Assembly (NCBI GenBank): GCA_026874595.1
Contig: CM049321.1
Span: forward strand, 50,449,297 to 50,513,296
Source of the DNA: Sipunculus nudus
Lineage: Eukaryota > Annelida > Sipuncula > Golfingiida > Sipunculidae
DNA length: 64,000 nucleotides
Direction: 5' to 3'
Shown: positions 31,590 through 43,887 of the stretch, one piece after another
How positions within the stretch are numbered: the first letter of the stretch is position 1
Layout: each line of letters opens with the position of its first letter
Notes under the pieces: model-generated
Told to the model about the DNA's origin: nothing
Seen by the model: the letters and a program-made list of their open reading frames with translations, nothing else
Database searches by the model: none
Position numbers and translations under genes: made by a program

Positions 31590-32900
31590 TTGATAGAATT
31601 TCTAGCAACTGTCAATGTGCAAAAGAGCTATGGTCCTAGTCATACAGCTATTCGTAATTTAAATTGTGACGTTGTGCATACATTTTAATCAAAGTGCATT
31701 ATTGAACATTATTGTTGCTGCATTTTATAAACATTGGAATTTTTAGGAAAATTGCATTCACTTGGCCACAAAATTTGCGATTGACGATATGCTCATTAAG
31801 CTTAATGTAGTTTTTTATTGTACTATCACGATTTCAGTAAATTATATTGTATTCTAAGCTGTCATTTTTTTCTCACACTGTTATATCCTGGACGGAGCTT
31901 AGCCGTGAACACAAGATTCAGTAGGCTGGTCAGCCTGTACTTAAGTCTTAACTGAAGTCATAGGCGGGAACGCACTCTAACAGCCGTCCGTGTTATTGCA
32001 TCAAAACCACCGTAAACAAGTTAATCTTTACTTTAGGGAACGAATGGTGAATGAACACTAAATTATATACGTGAGCTCACAAACCAAAATGTAAATTCAT
32101 CCGACTCTATGGTAACAGGCTTATTGCTGAGTGGCTACTGTCCAGTTACCAGTACGGAACACGTTTGTTTTCATGCGGTCAGAGAGTCAACAAACATGCA
32201 GGGGTACTTTCCAATACGCCGAGTCAAAACGGAATTGTTCTCACACATGTTAGGTATTGTAAGTAAATACAGACTATATGTAACGATTCATCTTGTTTTA
32301 TTATATGTGACAGCGTACCTATAGGTTTGGATACGTTGTCATAATGATAAACATATTTGCATCCTCATAGTGCGGCCCTCCTCATAGCGCGGTCCGAAAC
32401 TGTCTGCTCTCAGAGGACCGAACTGAAGCTATACTCAGCTCCGATAATTCAAAATTAGGAAAGCATCATTAAGATGAGACCATTGGACCGAATAACTTCT
32501 AGCCACCCGGCATTATAGGTATTTAGCTGATAGTCGACCGGCCTATGATTAAAATGACCTGCAAATTTTAATTAAAAAAAAAAACTAAATCATGATCAAA
32601 ATGAAAGTAATTTGTTTTTGGGTTCATTTTTAAAGTATAATTTGCTCCATTCGATCTAGAAATTTTATTTTGAAGTTGAAAATATATAGACATTCACTGT
32701 CGAAATTTTTAAGGGTATTTGCCGTTATGAGAGGAATGGAATAAGAAAGGTTGGTCTCTCAAGCACGACACGAGTCAACTTTGACCCCTCACAGCCAATT
32801 ATTATAATGATTTTCAATCAGAAATTACTAACATATGGTTCAGCCGTTACGACATGTTTTTAAGGAAAAGAAAGATTTTTATAACGCTTCGTTTTGTTAT
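31590..32900. other. No recognised gene; MITE-like fragment near 32,366-32,440
   Basis: A stretch near 32,370 (GTGCGGCCCTCCTCATAGCG and AGCGCGGTCC) has the internal repetition seen in MITEs with CAGT ends, but the terminal repeats are not visible. The rest is unassigned. Confidence 0.35.
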
Positions 32901-33040
32901 GCTGGTTTATATCTGTTTAGCCTGACAAACCAACTGACTTCCCCCCTTAAATTACATTTTTAGCCGCATATGCCTAAAATGCAGCCAAAACGTGTCCGCC
33001 ATCTCAAACAAATTCAATAAAAACACTCCAATAAAAGCCA

Positions 33041-33400
33041 CTAGAAACGTCGCATGTATTTCATAAACTGCGTTGGATGAAATTTGTCAGGATACCTCCA
33101 AGTGGCCTGAAAAAGACTCATGACTTTTTCGGCCTCTTCTAGACATTTTGATAATGTTATATAATTAAGGAAAGACCACGTTTGCATGGGCCTTTTTGTC
33201 AGATGTTGCATATTGTTAGTATCGCATGTGGCATACTGATGTAAACGCTCTGGCACGCCACCTTTTCCTCCCGTAGGGACCGACGGTGCTGCCCACACAG
33301 CCTGACTTTTCCGTTCCCGCGCACGACAATGTGACCATCTTCTTCCCCATTAAATGACCTGATAAAATCCCCATATATGTAAAGGCGTGGGGAACAAAAT
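33041..33400 (-). pseudogene. Unassigned coding-like frame
   Basis: The minus strand is open from about 33,350 to a TAG at 33,041. It encodes a basic stretch WSHCRARERKSQ, a Gly/Pro part, and then a helical-looking QTWSFLNYITLSKCLEEAEKVMSLFQATW and KFHPTQFMKYMRRF. Base composition is less AT-rich than the surroundings and the amino-acid composition is protein-like. No ATG sits at the upstream end, so it may be an exon or the end of a transposon protein. No family recognised. Confidence 0.3.
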
Positions 33401-33534
33401 CCCCGTTCGCTTATGTCATTACTATTTAAAATAACACGCTGATGTTCGTGAGGAATGACTTAAAAGTTATATTACATGTAAAACCTCATGAAACAAACTT
33501 ACATTTATATTAGGGCTTTATTATTTACCATGAA

Positions 33535-33610
33535 ATATCGATACGAATCGATACGCTACATAGATACGGTTCACGATATTCTTTGAATTCGGTATTGTTG
33601 CATTGAGTAA
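33535..33610. repeat. ATATCGATACGAATCGATA-type repeat
   Basis: A palindromic TATCGATACGAATCGATACG stretch followed by a GATACGG and CGATATTC part, related to the sequence at 26,715. Likely a dispersed short repeat. Confidence 0.45.
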
Positions 33611-33899
33611 ACACAGTGACAGCCAACAAGTATGGCTACAATTAAAACTATAGCTAAACCTTTACGTATTCATAGAACTCTTCAAATTTATTATTCTTTA
33701 GATCAAGCAAGGCAAAAGCATTTTTAATAAACGGGTTATTTTTTTATTTAATTAATAATAATCATAATCAAACACAATGTACTTAAAACTATTCGTATCC
33801 TCACAGCTTTTATTAAAATATTATGCACAAAGAAAAACAATGTTTAACGGAACTCATGACATAGGGCACATCTTGAATTGACGAATGAGGAAGCAATTA

Positions 33900-34065
33900 G
33901 ATTTTTGAGGAAATGGGGATTATAACACGACCACCAGGTGTGGTAGAAACGGGTCTATCCTGGGTGACCCCAAGATATAAATTAGGATGATCCTCAAGGG
34001 CCCTCTGCTAAGAAAAAGAACAGGCAGCATCAGAAACGGAGGCGGATACCTCCACCAAAAATCTT
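33900..34065 (+). repeat. SINE (type 1), diverged 3' part
   Basis: Contains AATGGGGATTATAACACGAC, GGTGACCCCAAGATATAA and the terminal GGAGGCGGATACCTCCACCA, matching the ends of the SINEs at 10,684 and 63,900. The middle is shortened. Confidence 0.55.
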
Positions 34066-34493
34066 TATAAAAATATGTGTGACATATCAGCTAACCAACA
34101 TACATGTCTCCCGTGTCACAAGTAGCGGCAGCGAATATGTCGGTCACGAGGTCGTCACCTGCTTTCGAGACAAGTGCCAATTCGGTTACTCTTTAGCCAT
34201 TGACTCTGGGATTATTTGTAAGACATGCGTCCAATGGGCTAATTTTCACAACTGACACATTGCCATGTAATTTCCGGATTACAAATAAATTTAACTTGCC
34301 CAGTGACACATTTGTCTCCGAAAATGCAGTTACGATTGGACATTGTTAAAATATTTAGGCCGTGCCTTCTTAAACAAATGAGTGTAATCGATTCTGAAAA
34401 ACGTGTCAATTGAATGAATTCGTCCACCCCCATCGGCTAATTACCCCTAGCTATGCCAGTTTTCATGGGGCACTGTTGGGAAGTACAGTGAAA

Positions 34494-34700
34494 ACTGGTC
34501 TAACGGACACCTCACTGAAGCGAAGAACTAGCTATAACGGACAAAAAAGTTAAGTCCCTTCAAAATTCCCTATATGTTATGTATAAGCGGAACATCTATA
34601 ATGCGGACACCTCACTACTGCGGACGACGGACAGCGGATTTCAACTCAAACTAACATTCTAAGAGTAAATGAACCTGACAAATACGGACACGGTACGCCA
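34494..34700 (+). mobile_element. MITE-like element with TACAGTG end
   Basis: Begins TACAGTGAAAACTGGTCTAA and has repeated CGGACACCTCACT blocks (34,505 and 34,604) and GCGGAC motifs, a pattern of short elements whose ends resemble pogo/Tigger transposons. The right terminal repeat is not evident, so the end is a guess. Confidence 0.5.
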
Positions 34701-35640
34701 TCTCCGGTGGACACTGATCACTCTCCCCGGACAACATCAAAGGCCACCGTTACTGTTGTTCCCGGGACTGGAACACAAAGGATTGAGCAATCCAAAGTTG
34801 TTACCTTAATGTGTGTAGGTGTTCAAGGCACGGTGTGATGTGCTCATAGGATAAACACAGCAAGGGTGAAGCGGTAAACATCCTGTCACTTTATTTCACC
34901 CTTGATCATTCACACGTTGCGAAGCTGCATATTATTCGCTCGACCCCGGGGTCATTAAAATAATTAAACGGCTGCAGATTACCCGTGCGTCCCTGATTTT
35001 ACCACGCAATACCTAAATGTAAACGCTTTCTTGCAGCAGGCTGTTTGAAATAAATTAATTAGTTTTCCTCAATATAGCTCAAACTGATCTGCTCAGTGTC
35101 AACCAAAAGCTCGCTCCGTAGTAACGCGTATCGTGACGCCGTGAAAGTTCCTCGGGGTTAGTTTAATCTCGGGTGCCATATCGATCAACACCAAAGCAAA
35201 TCAAACCAAACAACCATTATTAAAGAAAGTTTATTTAGGGCTAAAGTTTGCCAATGATACATTTTACCAATGGGCCCTTGTGATTTGGCATTAGATTTGT
35301 TGCTCTTTCTTCTTTTACAAAAGTAAAAATCAAATAAATTGCCCTCATACTGTCACGAAACAACCCAGTGTACGAGAGAAGTATATGCTAATGTAACTCT
35401 TGCTAACCAGCCTTTCCTCCCGGCAATTTCTCCTATCCGCAGATTTACAAATTAAATTAATTACGTCCCTTGGCACAGAGTTGTAAATACAGATAGTTCA
35501 TTGTTTAAATAGTTATCTTCCGTAGTCTTTCATAACTGAGCGCAATAGTTTTTATATGTTAAGTTCTTCGGATTCTTCAGTGTTTAGGATCACACATTTA
35601 AACAATGTGCTTTGAAAAAAAAAAAAGATAACCGGTATAA
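34700..35640. other. No recognised feature
   Basis: No sustained frames. Nothing repeats elsewhere in the window that I can see. Confidence 0.4.
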
Positions 35641-35644
35641 CCTT

Positions 35645-35862
35645 GTATTGGATATGCATTTGAAGGAAAACAAGCCTCCGCCATATGGGCATTCACCTAT
35701 TCGTACCATATTCCCAGGTTCATTCGTGCATAAGTGATTGTACATTTGTGATATTCCTTGATATGAAGTTCCTGAATCCGTATCATGTGCCGGATCCACA
35801 GCAAAATCTAATCGATACCTTTTTGTACCATTCCCCAATTGGCCTTTAGGTTTCATGAGATT
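35645..35862 (-). repeat. Dispersed repeat R2, copy 2 (reversed)
   Basis: On the minus strand it reads GATTAGATTTTGCTGTGGAT, CCGGCACATGATACGGATTC and a TGTACAATCACTTA stretch, as in copies 1 and 3. It keeps an open frame of the same phase as copy 1 (RLDFAVDPAHDTDSGT). Confidence 0.55.
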
Positions 35863-36179
35863 CCGTTCATGATTGTGTGATTTATTTGTGTCAACAAACG
35901 CACACAAACACACAAGCACTCACACAAACGGGGATGAACGCATACCATCCATTCGGAGGCAATTAAGAGAATGCACACTCTCATAGACAATCCACAGCCA
36001 AGAAATTCTACTGTGAAATTTAACGAGAAAAACATAAAAAATTCAGTCCCATATTTAGGTAAAAGTTTGCAGTCAGACACTTTACCCACTCGGTCACCGG
36101 GACTAGCTGAGAAAATAACAAAATGTAGTTAATGGAACGGAACGACTATTTCGTCAACGCTTTTTTTAAATTAAGAGAG

Positions 36180-36552
36180 AATGACAGATAGGTCCCAAAA
36201 ACTGGTTTTCCTAACGGTTTATCTCATTTTGGGCTCGAGGAATATTAAGTTGTCAGATCAAGGTTCTAATATCCAGAAGAGACAGGTTAGAACCTTAAAC
36301 ACTCTTACTTTATTACAGAAAGTGCTGAGTTGTTTTATATAGCACTCAAGACTGAACGGAGCCTGTCACAATCAATGGTTCCTACATGTATCACATACTG
36401 GTGACTCCGATACTGGTGAGTTCTGCCATAGTAGGGTTCTTATATTCCCAGAAGACCTGTATGTATAACCAATGGTCGTATTAATACAGCCTGGTGGTAC
36501 AGGTTTTTTTGGAAGACTGTCAAGAGTACTGAATGATTAGTACAATTATGAA
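36180..36552 (+). repeat. Local tandem duplication, unit 1
   Basis: Matches 37,050-37,450 with CTAACGGTTTATC, TGTTTTATATAGCACTCAAG (36,333 and 37,198), GACTGAACG, a CCTGTATGTATAACCAATGG part and a CTTGGAAGACTG-like part in the same order. Each unit is followed by a SINE head, so SINE and flank were duplicated together. Confidence 0.8.
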
Positions 36553-36885
36553 CCGGCTTTTGTGCCATAAGGTAGTCAACGTCGGGAGATCCTGAGTTTG
36601 AATCGCAGCCGATGCAGTGAGATTTGTCATGGTCGGCCTCCTAACAGAGTGAGGCTCTTTTATGTGAAGGCTGTGCCAAACGGCCGTTTTTCACTGACAA
36701 GCAAATGCTCCATTCGGGGGTTTCTCGATGGTATGGCACAGGAATGGGTTCGAAAACATACCTTTGCCCCCCCCCCCCCCCGTGCCTGGTTAACAATAGG
36801 ATATTAAATGAGAGGATGCGTTATAATACTTCTCTTTAACGTAGTCAGAACCCGAAATTGAAATCTGCAGACTGTAAAGATTACT
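36553..36885 (+). repeat. SINE (type 1) within duplicated unit 1
   Basis: Head with GTGCCATAAGGTAGTC and a B-box-like GAGTTTGAATCGC (about 36,593), then GTCATGGTCGGCCTCC, CACTGACAAGC and GGCACAGGAATGGG landmarks. A run of about 16 C interrupts the body at 36,766. A tail with GAAATCTGCAGAC is present. Confidence 0.7.
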
Positions 36886-36902
36886 GCATAATTTATGAAA
36901 TT

Positions 36903-37050
36903 ATGAACTGGCTTCTGTGGCACAGGGTAGTCAAAGTCGGGAGATCCTGACTTCTAATCCCAGCCGAAGCGGTGACATTTGTCATGGTCAGCCTCCAACC
37001 AGGGTGAGAGCTCGTTTTTCACTGACAAGCGAGTGCGCCATTCGGTGGTG
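36903..37050 (+). repeat. SINE (type 1), 5' part
   Basis: Begins CTTCTGTGGCACAGGGTAGTC and keeps CTTCTAATCCCAGCCGAAGC and the TGACAAGCGAGTGCGCCATT part, and then passes into unit 2 of the local duplication. The 3' half is missing. Confidence 0.7.
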
Positions 37051-37455
37051 ACAGACAGGTCTGAAGAACATTTTTCTCTAACGGTTTATCCGAATTAGGT
37101 TCAAAGGGTGACAAGCCGTCAGATGAAGCTCTCTCTTATGGCGGTAAAAGATGGGTTAAAAGCTTAAACACGTACTCCATAAGTAAAAGTGGGCGATTGT
37201 TTTATATAGCACTCAAGACTGAACGAACCCTGCCACAAATAATTGTTTCCACATGTATAACATGAATTCGATAGTGATGAGTATGTACATGATAAGGTTC
37301 TTACTTTCCCCTGGGGAACTGTATGTATGTTTGATAATCGTATTATTACAACCTGGTCGTAGCGATACGATACAGTGGTAACGATTTACTCCTTGGAAGA
37401 CTGATGAAGGGACTGGATAATGACTAATGAGTGCAATTATGAAGTATACTGAGTT
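37050..37455 (+). repeat. Local tandem duplication, unit 2
   Basis: Second copy of 36,180-36,552 at an offset of about 870 bp. Substitutions and small indels show that it is not recent. Confidence 0.8.
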
Positions 37456-37457
37456 GA

Positions 37458-37800
37458 GGGCTTCTGTGGCTCAGGGGTAGTGCACAGGAGTCAAAGCCGG
37501 GAGGTCGTAAGGTCAAATCGCAGTCGGGGGTGGGGGGGCTTGAGCTTTTCCCGGTCGGCCCCGACGCAGGGTGAGCGATCTGCAGGCTGAATGGCCAGGC
37601 TGTGCCCAATAGCCGTGTATCACTCACACACGAGGTTGGACCCCCTTTGTTATGACCAAGTAAAGGGCTTGATTACACACCCAGCGCCTGCAGGTTTGGT
37701 AGACACCGGGCCTGGTGATAACAGGATACAATCATTATATGATAGAAAGCCTTGTCATTTAGCCCCAAACCGAAATGAAACATTCTTTCTTACTCTGTAA
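37458..37800 (+). repeat. SINE (type 1) after duplicated unit 2
   Basis: The clearest A box of the family, TGGCTCAGGGGTAGTG at 37,468, with a B-box-like AAGGTCAAATCGC at 37,508. The body has CGGTCGGCC, GGCTGAATGGCCAGGCTG and GGTTTGGTAGACACCGGG parts, and the tail is near a TCTGTAAATATA stretch. Confidence 0.75.
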
Positions 37801-37809
37801 ATATATTTA

Positions 37810-38310
37810 TAAACCCCAGATAACTCCTTTCAGGAAAGGTCATTATAAAGCCTCTGTAACGGATGTGTGAGCTTGATAATTTACAAGCTGTAAGGAAACA
37901 CATCAATGTTGACAAACGGATAAACCATACAACCTATGGTGGTTGGTTACATATATACGGAAGCTCAATGCTCACTATTGGCAAAAGACGCTCCTTGCTT
38001 AATGTGTTTGGAATAGTTTGTCCCCTACCCCCCCCCCCCCCACACACATATTATAAGCATGTTGTTGTAAGCAAAACGAACAACCTTCGCGTGCAGGATC
38101 AGCGTGTTCTTGCCTATTTTCAATGAAACGTTTAGTGAGTGTCTTTAGTTAATAAATGTCACATATCGGATAGGTCCAGATGTTGCTTGTCTTCGAAAAA
38201 GGGCATGGTTTGTCTTGTTCTATTTTCTTAAAGATAGAGAGCCTTTCTTCTTTTATTTAAAAATGTTGAAATTATCGGTATGGTATTACGCGATCATTAT
38301 CTGCTACAGG
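37810..38310. other. No recognised gene; short poly(C) at about 38,028
   Basis: A C run of about 13 nt, preceded by a TACC and followed by a CA-rich stretch. A frame of 87 codons (37,863-38,126) crosses it and shows no domain. Confidence 0.4.
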
Positions 38311-38311
38311 C

Positions 38312-38312
<1 letters not shown>

Positions 38313-38381
<69 letters not shown>
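38313..38381. repeat. (TA)n microsatellite
   Basis: About 34 TA units. The flanks are unrelated to the other TA arrays in the window. Confidence 0.97.
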
Positions 38382-38382
<1 letters not shown>

Positions 38383-38384
38383 TG

Positions 38385-39400
38385 GGGCCCACGTGCATTT
38401 CTGTGCTTTAAGGTCGTTTATACCAGAAACCCAGTTTGAACCCACTGGTCAATCGAAAAGGGATTATATTAAAGCCGATTCAACGAGTGATAAATAATGA
38501 CTATCTTTGTTTTGAATACTTGGGGAAAACTATATACAACAATACTACCTAATGGGATGCAATTTCGCAACACGTTAATCACTTATAACTTGTCTTGGTA
38601 TTTATGCTGAAGACATCATAAGAGCATATTGGGTGATAACACCGTGGTAGGGTACCATAAACAAAAACAAAGTATGGTATAACCATCAGGTCGGAAAACC
38701 ACTCAATGTGATGAGGCCCCGTAAACATGGCCGATTTGTTTAGCCTAGTAATTTTTATAACATGTTAACAACTCATTGTAGGGACTGATATTCGCACATT
38801 CTTCATATTTATATTTCAGAATATTTCCTCAAAAAGAACCAAGGCTCCTGTTCATGACATGATTTAATGACAAAGATTTGGATTTTGTTTTCTTTCCAAT
38901 GCGGATAAAACTGATCAAAACACTAAAGAACCAGCCCGCTCTTATTTTATTATACTGAGTACAATTTTTTTTATAAAGTCTTTTCATTTTCTTCTTTTAT
39001 AGTTAATTAATGCTTATAACTAAGCGTCAACTCATATTCTCATCTTCGTATTTGTCACATTTTTATCCAGACTGTTATGACTCATGTGCACTTCACTTAA
39101 GCCTTTCTCTATGCTGCGATACTTTCATCTATGTTTTTAATCAAACCCCTTTCCTTCGTATACTTAATATATGAACACACATACTGTTCACATGTCAACT
39201 TCTGTATACTTCTACTTCGTGCTTACATTACCGCGCTAATGCTCAATATAGTTTAATTTATTGCAAACTGACACATTAAGTCAAATGGTCATGAAGGACA
39301 TAATATTCCATAAAAAAAATATTTCTATGTATTAAAGTACCCGTATGTAAACATAATTGTATTATGATTTATTGTGATAAATAAATACATTTGTAAATAA
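38385..39400. other. No recognised feature
   Basis: AT-rich sequence, no sustained frames. Confidence 0.4.
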
Positions 39401-39404
39401 AAAA

Positions 39405-39640
39405 AAACCTGGCGCAGACACTGATCTCGCTAATTTCCCGAGACCGTAGCGTCGCCGTCGAAGGCTGAATGTTCCCCAGAAGACTTCTTATAGGTTCCAC
39501 GCAAACAGCCACATGATCCGGTTGGGAAAAGCATAACCGCCATCCGTAACCGGGACCACACGCCACACTCCACAAATACCCATCTGAAATTATTCACCGA
39601 GATTCCTTTCTCCATGCTCACCGTTCATCCTTCGGGACTG
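39405..39640. other. CpG- and GC-richer island, unassigned
   Basis: This block stands out from AT-rich flanks with many CpG (for example AGCGTCGCCGTCG near 39,449). Two overlapping minus-strand frames (39,575-39,369 and 39,621-39,430) are open across it, and neither gives a domain I recognise. It could be an exon, a 5' region or the remains of a foreign insertion. Confidence 0.3.
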
Positions 39641-39809
39641 TACACAATACAAATTCAGTTTTAAGTGTGAAATAAAGAATCAAGTGTCACCTACAATATT
39701 TTCCAGAATGTCTGTGTGTGTATATGGGTGTTTGTGTGAAAGTGTGTGTGTGTATGTGTTTACTCACAATATAATCATGAGAAAAATCTTATGAAATAGA
39801 CTTTGGTGG

Positions 39810-40070
39810 TAATTCGGCTGATATTCCGGTTCCAGGAAGGACTTCAAGGAATATTAACAAATGTACAGCCACTTACGCACTAATGAACCTTTGAATATGT
39901 GTCGAATAAGTAAATGCAAACATTGGTTGGAGGAACTTCAGCATGAATGAACCTGGGAGCATTTGCCGAATTAGATAATGCAAACACGTTTTAGGGAGCG
40001 TCCAACAAGAAGGACCGGCCACATGGCGCAGGCCTGCATTCCCTACAATGCAGATTTCTAATTTATATTT
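39810..40070 (+). repeat. Dispersed repeat R2, copy 3
   Basis: Contains CTTCAAGGAATATTAACAAA, ATGTACAGCCACTTACGCAC, AATGAACCTTTGAATATGTG, a partial internal duplicate (ATGAACCTGGGAGCATTTGC at 39,945) and the GCATTCCCTACAATGCAGAT end. The coding-like frame seen in copies 1 and 2 is lost. Confidence 0.55.
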
Positions 40071-40074
40071 GCTG

Positions 40075-41435
40075 GTCTGCTTACTCTCGGAATCTTTGAA
40101 CCAATATTTAAAATATATTCCAATGTCCAGGAAGAAAAGTGGAGGTTTAGCATTATAATCCTGGTGAAAACTCCGCCATAAAAGGCGCTTTCTCCCATTA
40201 CGGGGTTTAACACCTTTTAGTCCCAACCTGAGTCCGCCCCTGACAAATTGACAAATAGCCAGATGGCCCGAGATACAATAATTTCTATGATAAATGTGAC
40301 GTGTTCAATCCACTGGAGCCGCGATAGTAGAAATGTCATTGTCGTCAGGGTTAAAAACACGTGGACAAGACACTTCAATTTAATGCCTGAGTCTTTTGCC
40401 TCCCACATTTTGGCAGACTGTTTTTTTTTTTTTTTTGGTGAAGGTGTGTGCTTATGTGTTGAGGGGCTGATGTTGTTTGAGCCGGGGGCACCGATCTGGA
40501 ACAGTCTGAAGATCTGCCGGCTCCACATAGATTAGACGCACCACTTGGGCCTTGGAAGAAAATAATTTTCCGTCTGTCTGTCAGGAGGTAGAAAAATCAG
40601 ATCATTCACTTGCCCCAGTAAATCCCATTAGGTAAGATCATCTTGATTTTGTGGGGAACCTTGATTCTCAGGGAAGATTTTGAATTATCCAGTAACATTC
40701 CACCATTCTTAACATCAAGGCTTTCACCGTACCTTCCGAGCGGCAGCCCTTGTCTATCCTTCAACTATACTACCTTTATTTATTTTGCATTGATTATACA
40801 AATAATTAAAATATCTAGTGCAAGGTACAACCCAAGGCTTCGTTGGGTTCGGGAAACTCTGGGTCTCAAGGAAACCCGCCGCCCATGGACAGGATATAAC
40901 AAACCACTCTCAAAGCCAACCTTGGTTTTAAACCAGGAACGCCTACCGTTTTGCCACTCGATTGGCCAGAACGCATTCTTGTTAGACTGACCAGTAATAT
41001 TAAGGTCAATTAATCGAGTTGTTACGTGTTACTTAAATTTTGTCCGGGTTCGATCACATAATATGTATAAACCCAAGAACGACCAACAAATATTCACCAA
41101 TATTTAAAATAACAAAATCACTTTTTACAATAAATACAAGATATAAATAATATATTTGGTAATATTCCCCAATCATATGTTCTTGTTACATTCCCAATAT
41201 GTTGTTCATGTGTTGAGACACCCGATATAGGAAAAAAGATATTGCGGTAATCCTTTGCTTTAGAACTAAAGGTGTCTCCCATCCGAATTCATGAAAACAA
41301 CTCCTCGGGCCGGAGAAGGAATTTTTATTTGCGATTGTCAAGAAGTTCACATAAAACGTTAAGTTTGACAATTCAAGTATTTAACACAGGATCGTTCATT
41401 GCCACTTAATTCGTAGCAGGATTAACGTCTGTTAA
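40075..41435. other. No recognised gene
   Basis: A GTG-led frame of 115 codons (40,643-40,990) has one hydrophobic stretch (TTFIYFALIIQIIKI) but no known domain and no conserved neighbours. A run of about 15 T lies at 40,422. I treat the interval as unassigned. Confidence 0.4.
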
Positions 41436-41769
41436 GATGGATACATGGTAATCACCCCTTCACCAAGGAGTACTCGGATCTTGGATCACTCTACAGATTA
41501 ACGATATAAAATTCTAGTTAATACAGGTTTTAGTCTACAGGACTACACCAGGTAAAGCTGTATATTTTCTCCACAAAATGAAAGAATATTCGACATAGCC
41601 GAAAACTAGATATTCGTCGGGATACTCTATGCAGCAACGCAGGTGTCGTCACAAACAAGTATAAAAATACTCGTCCTTCATTCAGCCGACAGACTAAGGT
41701 TCATTGCCCCTCACAGTGTCCATTATTATGACCTCGCTCGAAAAGCAGTGCTTTATAGTGAACACCGTG

Positions 41770-42600
41770 TCAGTCGGTCCGTCAGTCCGTCCGTCCTTCC
41801 GTCCGTCAGTCGGCGACGCTTTCTAACGCACGCGATATCTCAACAAGAACATGCTTGATTCTTTTTCAGCAAATTCACAGGGATTATTTGGGCTTTTAAT
41901 GGCCCCAGAGCTATTGATCTAGACCTTATGGAATTCAAATATGGCCACCAGAGCACAATCGGTGATTTTTTTTCGTAAGCTATATCTCAATAAGAACATG
42001 CTTGATCGTTCTCAAATCAACAAGGATGATTGGAAGCTATGATGGCTCAAGATCTATCCAATCACAGACTTGTTGGAATTCTAATATGGCCGCCAAAGCA
42101 AGAATGATTTTCTTTCCAACGCCATGTCTCAACAAGAACATGTTTGATATTACTGATATTTACGGGGATGATTGACTAGGAGAGCCACATTCTAATCGAA
42201 TTCCAGACCTGTCGGAATTCCAATATTGCCACTAGAGCTCAACCGGTGATTTTTTTTTTCGCGCGCGATATCTTGAAAAAAAACCATGCTTGATCTTTCT
42301 GTAACTCACAGGGATGATTGGTGCCTCTCTGTCCCTGTCAAATTACAGACCATCAAAATATCTATTATGGCCGTCAGACCAAAAGAGATTTTCTTTCGCT
42401 CACATTTTCAGAATAACTTTGATCTTTGTCATATATACAGGGAGGATTGGAGATTATAAGGACTCCATCCCTATCTAATCGCAGACTCATCCAAAATAAA
42501 ATATGGCCTCCAGCGTATAATAGGTGATTTTGTATTGAACACATTATTTCAAACATATCTTCTTTAATACGATTCAAACCAGTAGGATTTTTGTTTACTC
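41770..42600 (+). repeat. Degenerate tandem units in copy B
   Basis: About six to seven units of about 115-130 bp, each with a CTCAACAAGAACATGCTTGA core, a CAGGGATGATTGG core and an AATATGGCCGCCA-like core. Preceded by a GTCCGTCCGTCCTTCCGTCC lead. Confidence 0.7.
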
Positions 42601-43549
42601 ATGCATATGTTCCTGTTTGTTATATGTTTAAAGTGTAAACTAATTTTTTTACCCATATGTAAACTTGTCCAGCACTACCAGAAACAATCTGTTTAATTGT
42701 TCTATAAAGTGTGAAGGAAAATCACAATCAACAGGCTGCTCTCGCCGGTTATCATGCCAGGAATTAAATTCTCCCGCAGGCATCAGAAAAATCTTCTCAC
42801 ATATATTTGCATATGCTTATATTTCTTCCATACCATGAACTCTTATCACGGACTATAGGATGCATACAACTGAATAGACATACAGATAACATAACCAGAC
42901 TTTATATTAGTACTGCAAAATCATATCTAGCTACAAAGGTACCATTAAGGCTTATAGGCTAAGAGGATACAGCCGTCGCAAATGACAAACAGAAGAAAAA
43001 AAAAGAATCAAAACTCCATTGAAACTGGATTGTAACACGCGGTTGTGAACTGTGCACTGAAATGGTTACACAGTACTTAATGCAAACGTAAAGGAATAGT
43101 GGATCACACTCCTAAAATAAAAAAAGAACGACCTGGATTCTGATTGTATATTTTCAAAAGATTAAACCAATGATTCCAAAAACACAAAATGATTTATACG
43201 AAACCTAATTCGACATAACACACATTTTATCTTGTTTTCCATCAAATCAAGCTCCCTAGTCACCGCTACAGCAGGAAAATGACTAAAATTTCTTCAATAC
43301 TCTAATATATTATACGTAAAAAAAGATTCTACAAATTGCAGTTCTTTAATAGATTTCTTCTAATATCAGCATGCGGAGAGAAATCAAGATAAATCATTAT
43401 CAGAAACATACAATTTATCTTTTTTGTTTGACCAGCTGTTCCCAATAGCTATATCTGATGATTGAAACCAAGGTCTCCTGTCAAAAGCTGACGCATTACA
43501 TATTCAAAAGAATATGGGATAAGAAATCAAATATATATTTCAGGTCCTA

Positions 43550-43715
43550 CACGCATGGTTCTCACCAGAACATGTCCGACAAAACCAAAACAAACCGGAA
43601 ACGTCCCAGAGGAGATCAATGTTGTCTGGAATTCAATGAACGATTGTCATGGGATCTGGCTCCTATCTGTCTCCCTGAGAAGTTAAACCGCGGTCATCAC
43701 GTTTATCTAATCTAG
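43550..43715 (+). pseudogene. Coding-like remnant in copy B
   Basis: Same frame as the remnant at 15,085-15,372, with NRKRPRGDQCCLEFNERLSW, APICLPEKLNRG and a terminal stop after HVYLI. Similarity continues at DNA level past the stop. Unassigned. Confidence 0.35.
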
Positions 43716-43887
43716 AACGGAAAAAGAGATTCCCTCTGGAAATCACCGTAGATAATGTGTCAAGAAAGGTTTTTGATTATTCCATATGAAAGAACGAATG
43801 ATGGAAAAGCACATTTTCCCTATCTGTCGTGTTTCTGTCTGCCCCTGCTTCCGTCTTTGCCAATTTTCCATCTCTCGTTTTATTACT

